Positions 6,410 through 7,451 of a DNA stretch of 7,451 nucleotides are shown piece after piece. Location of the stretch: NCBI GenBank assembly GCA_902491135.1, contig CABUGR010000045.1, positions 1 to 7,451 of the forward strand, written 5' to 3'. This stretch comes from an uncultured Collinsella sp. (GTDB lineage: Bacteria > Actinomycetota > Coriobacteriia > Coriobacteriales > Coriobacteriaceae). Every line of letters begins with the position of its first letter. Position 1 is the first letter of the stretch. Made by a program: the position numbers and the translations under genes. A model generated the notes under the pieces. The model made no database searches. It worked only from the letters and a program-made list of their open reading frames with translations, and was not told the DNA's origin.

Positions 6410-7249
6410 CTATGCCTCCTCGAGCTCGAGTCGGTTATCGGCAATGTCCTGGGCGGTCGCGCGGTAGAGCTCGTCGATAAAGGCGACCTTAAAGCTTGCC
6501 GGGGCATCGGCGACGGCGGCGGCACGCGTGCCGGCCACGTTGTAGACGGCGGTGCCGCAGACGGCTGCCGTAAACGGGTCGGTGGCACAGGCGTACACGG
6601 CCAGCACGCCGCCCTGCGAGCAGCCGCAGCCGGTGATCTTGGACATGAGCGGGCTGCCGCCGTGGGACTTGGCCACGGTCGTGCCGTCGGTGATCAGGTC
6701 GACTTCGCCCGAGACGACCACGGCGCCGCCGGTGTAGCGGGCGAGCGCCACGGCGGCGGCGCGGGCGGCGTCGACCGTGTCGGTGGTATCGACACCGCGC
6801 ACGCGGCTCATATCAGCCGCCTCGCCCTCAAGACCCCACAGGCCGGCGAGAGCGATGATCTCGGAGGCGTTGCCGCGTACGATGGCGGGCTTGTACTGCT
6901 TGAGCTCGTTTACCAGCTGGGTGCGCAGGCTACCGATACCCAGGCCCACCGGATCGAGCACCCAGGGCTTGCCGGCGTCGTGTGCCGCCTTGGCCGCGCG
7001 GGGAATCGTCTGCTCGTAGATGGGGAAGAGCGTGCCCATGTTGAGATAGATGGCGCCGCCGCCGGCAACGAGTGCCTCGCCCTCGTCGGGAAGATAGACC
7101 ATGGCGGCCGAACCGCCCACGGCGAGCTGCGCGTTGGCGACAAAGTCGATCGTCACCGTGTTGGTGATGGAGCCGGCCATGGGATTGGTGGCGCGAATCT
7201 CCTCCACGGCCTTGACCATATGTTGCTTAAGCTGTTCCGAATCAATCAC
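6410..7249 (-). CDS. thiM: Hydroxyethylthiazole kinase
   Basis: This 279-residue cytosolic enzyme of the ribokinase-like fold phosphorylates salvaged 4-methyl-5-(2-hydroxyethyl)thiazole with ATP, making the thiazole substrate of ThiE. Visible motifs are NPMAGSITNTVT (22-33, family NPLVHxITNxVT), VLDPVGLG (97-104), VRGNASEI (124-131) and the ATP-site stretch GEVDLITDG (181-189). The catalytic-Cys loop is TGCGC (206-210). The start is a GTG at 7249: AAGGAGG (plus-strand 7258-7264) lies 8 nt upstream, and the family homology begins just after it. The same frame runs open to an ATG at 7348, but that stretch is inside the TPP riboswitch and terminator and is not coding. Residues 45-60, GGSAAMVYLPDEGEAL, differ from the usual GASPIMAxxxxE but keep the pattern. 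It is the first gene of the operon. Confidence 0.95.
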   Translation of the reverse strand: MIDSEQLKQHMVKAVEEIRATNPMAGSITNTVTIDFVANAQLAVGGSAAMVYLPDEGEALVAGGGAIYLNMGTLFPIYEQTIPRAAKAAHDAGKPWVLDPVGLGIGSLRTQLVNELKQYKPAIVRGNASEIIALAGLWGLEGEAADMSRVRGVDTTDTVDAARAAAVALARYTGGAVVVSGEVDLITDGTTVAKSHGGSPLMSKITGCGCSQGGVLAVYACATDPFTAAVCGTAVYNVAGTRAAAVADAPASFKVAFIDELYRATAQDIADNRLELEEA

Positions 7250-7254
7250 TGCAC

Positions 7255-7269
7255 ATGCCTCCTTGGCAT
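7255..7269 (-). promoter_or_regulatory. Short hairpin holding the thiM ribosome binding site
   Basis: On the minus strand ATGCC (7269-7265) can pair with GGCAT (7259-7255) around the loop AAGGA, so the whole AAGGAGG lies in the loop and the 3' arm. This could damp thiM translation in addition to termination control. The stem is only 5 bp, so the effect may be small, and folding was judged by eye. Confidence 0.35.
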
Positions 7270-7271
7270 AG

Positions 7272-7301
7272 AAAAGGGGCGCTGTGCATAGACAGCGCCC
7301 C
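7272..7301 (-). terminator. Intrinsic terminator of the thi leader (riboswitch expression platform)
   Basis: On the minus strand a perfect 10-bp GC-rich stem (arms 7301-7292 and 7285-7276, GGGGCGCTGT/ACAGCGCCCC) with a 6-nt loop is followed directly by TTTT. It lies between the riboswitch and the thiM ribosome binding site, 22 nt before the GTG. It fits the OFF state of a transcriptional TPP riboswitch. I could not identify the matching antiterminator with confidence. Confidence 0.9.
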
Positions 7302-7312
7302 TGTAAAGGCGG

Positions 7313-7406
7313 CATGCTCCCTACGCCAGCATTAACTGACAGGTTCAAAGGATTGGGCCCTATGCCCTCTCAGCCTTGTGGTTTGCACCGCCGGCACTCC
7401 CGCATC
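7313..7406 (-). promoter_or_regulatory. TPP riboswitch (THI element)
   Basis: On the minus strand the leader has the conserved blocks in order: CGGGAGTGCC, GGCTGAGAG, CCTTTGAACCTG and TTAATGCTGGCGTAGGGA. These match the TPP aptamer pattern (GGGGUGC, CUGAGA, CCUUUGAACCUGAU, UAAUGCCAGCGUAGGGA). A closing P1 helix can form between ATGC (7405-7402) and GCAT (7317-7314). It precedes thiM and the terminator at 7272-7301. TPP binding should therefore lower expression of the whole thiM operon. Confidence 0.96.
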
Positions 7407-7419
7407 GAATCTGTTGTTC

Positions 7420-7428
7420 CCTATACTA
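7420..7428 (-). promoter_or_regulatory. Candidate -10 region of the thi operon
   Basis: On the minus strand TAGTATAGG lies about 15 nt before the riboswitch, where a -10 box is expected; TAGTAT and TATAGG each match TATAAT at 4 of 6 positions. A convincing -35 at 16-18 bp is not visible. Transcription would start near 7413, leaving only a few nucleotides before the aptamer. Confidence 0.35.
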
Positions 7429-7451
7429 ACGCACCTGCCAAAAAGGGACAG

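Noticed and set aside
5415..6467. 350-codon plus-strand open frame opposite thiE and the thiamine-binding gene
   Set aside because: It is a long antisense shadow in GC-rich DNA. It crosses three real minus-strand genes with conserved motifs, has no ribosome binding site and resembles no family.
7250..7348. N-terminal extension of ThiM to the ATG at 7348
   Set aside because: This stretch is the TPP riboswitch and terminator. The GTG at 7249 has an AAGGAGG 8 nt upstream and matches the family's N-terminus.

Overview
The window looks like chromosomal DNA from a GC-rich (about 58-60% G+C by eye) gut actinobacterium of the Coriobacteriia, most likely Collinsella. That placement is inferred from codon use, strong AAGGAGG-type ribosome binding sites and the style of the proteins; no marker gene proves it. 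There are six protein genes, one clear riboswitch with its terminator, and several inverted repeats. I see no tRNA, rRNA, CRISPR array, transposase or prophage gene.

Region 1 (1-4067, all minus strand) holds two tandem, paralogous cyclic-dinucleotide signalling proteins. The upstream gene (1350-4067) is complete: 905 residues arranged as GGDEF, PAS, degenerate GGDEF, degenerate GGDEF, EAL. The downstream gene (1-1222) is cut by the window edge. Its visible 407 residues repeat the same GGDEF-PAS-GGDEF order. In both, the N-terminal GGDEF motif is intact, but the residue that normally reads the guanine base (Asp in PleD) is Asn and the RxxD inhibitory site is absent. The EAL domain of the complete protein has every expected catalytic residue. 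A 31-bp palindrome lies between the two genes.

Region 2 (4068-5260) is a divergent intergenic stretch of 323 bp followed by a plus-strand patatin-like phospholipase with a very short predicted leader. Region 3 (5261-5372) is a convergent gap carrying a striking 48-bp near-perfect palindrome and a second hairpin.

Region 4 (5373 to about 7430, minus strand) is a thiamin salvage operon: promoter region, TPP riboswitch, intrinsic terminator, thiM, a small thiamine-binding (MTH1187/YkoF-type, UPF0045) protein, then thiE. The genes are separated by 3 nt or overlap by 4 nt. ThiM phosphorylates hydroxyethylthiazole, ThiE joins it to HMP-PP to give thiamin phosphate, and the small protein probably binds thiamin or a precursor. 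The riboswitch should shut the operon off when TPP is plentiful.

I did not find a clearly new defence or mobile system. The best leads are the paralogous GGDEF proteins with an altered base-recognition residue, the palindromes, and the layered control of the thi leader.
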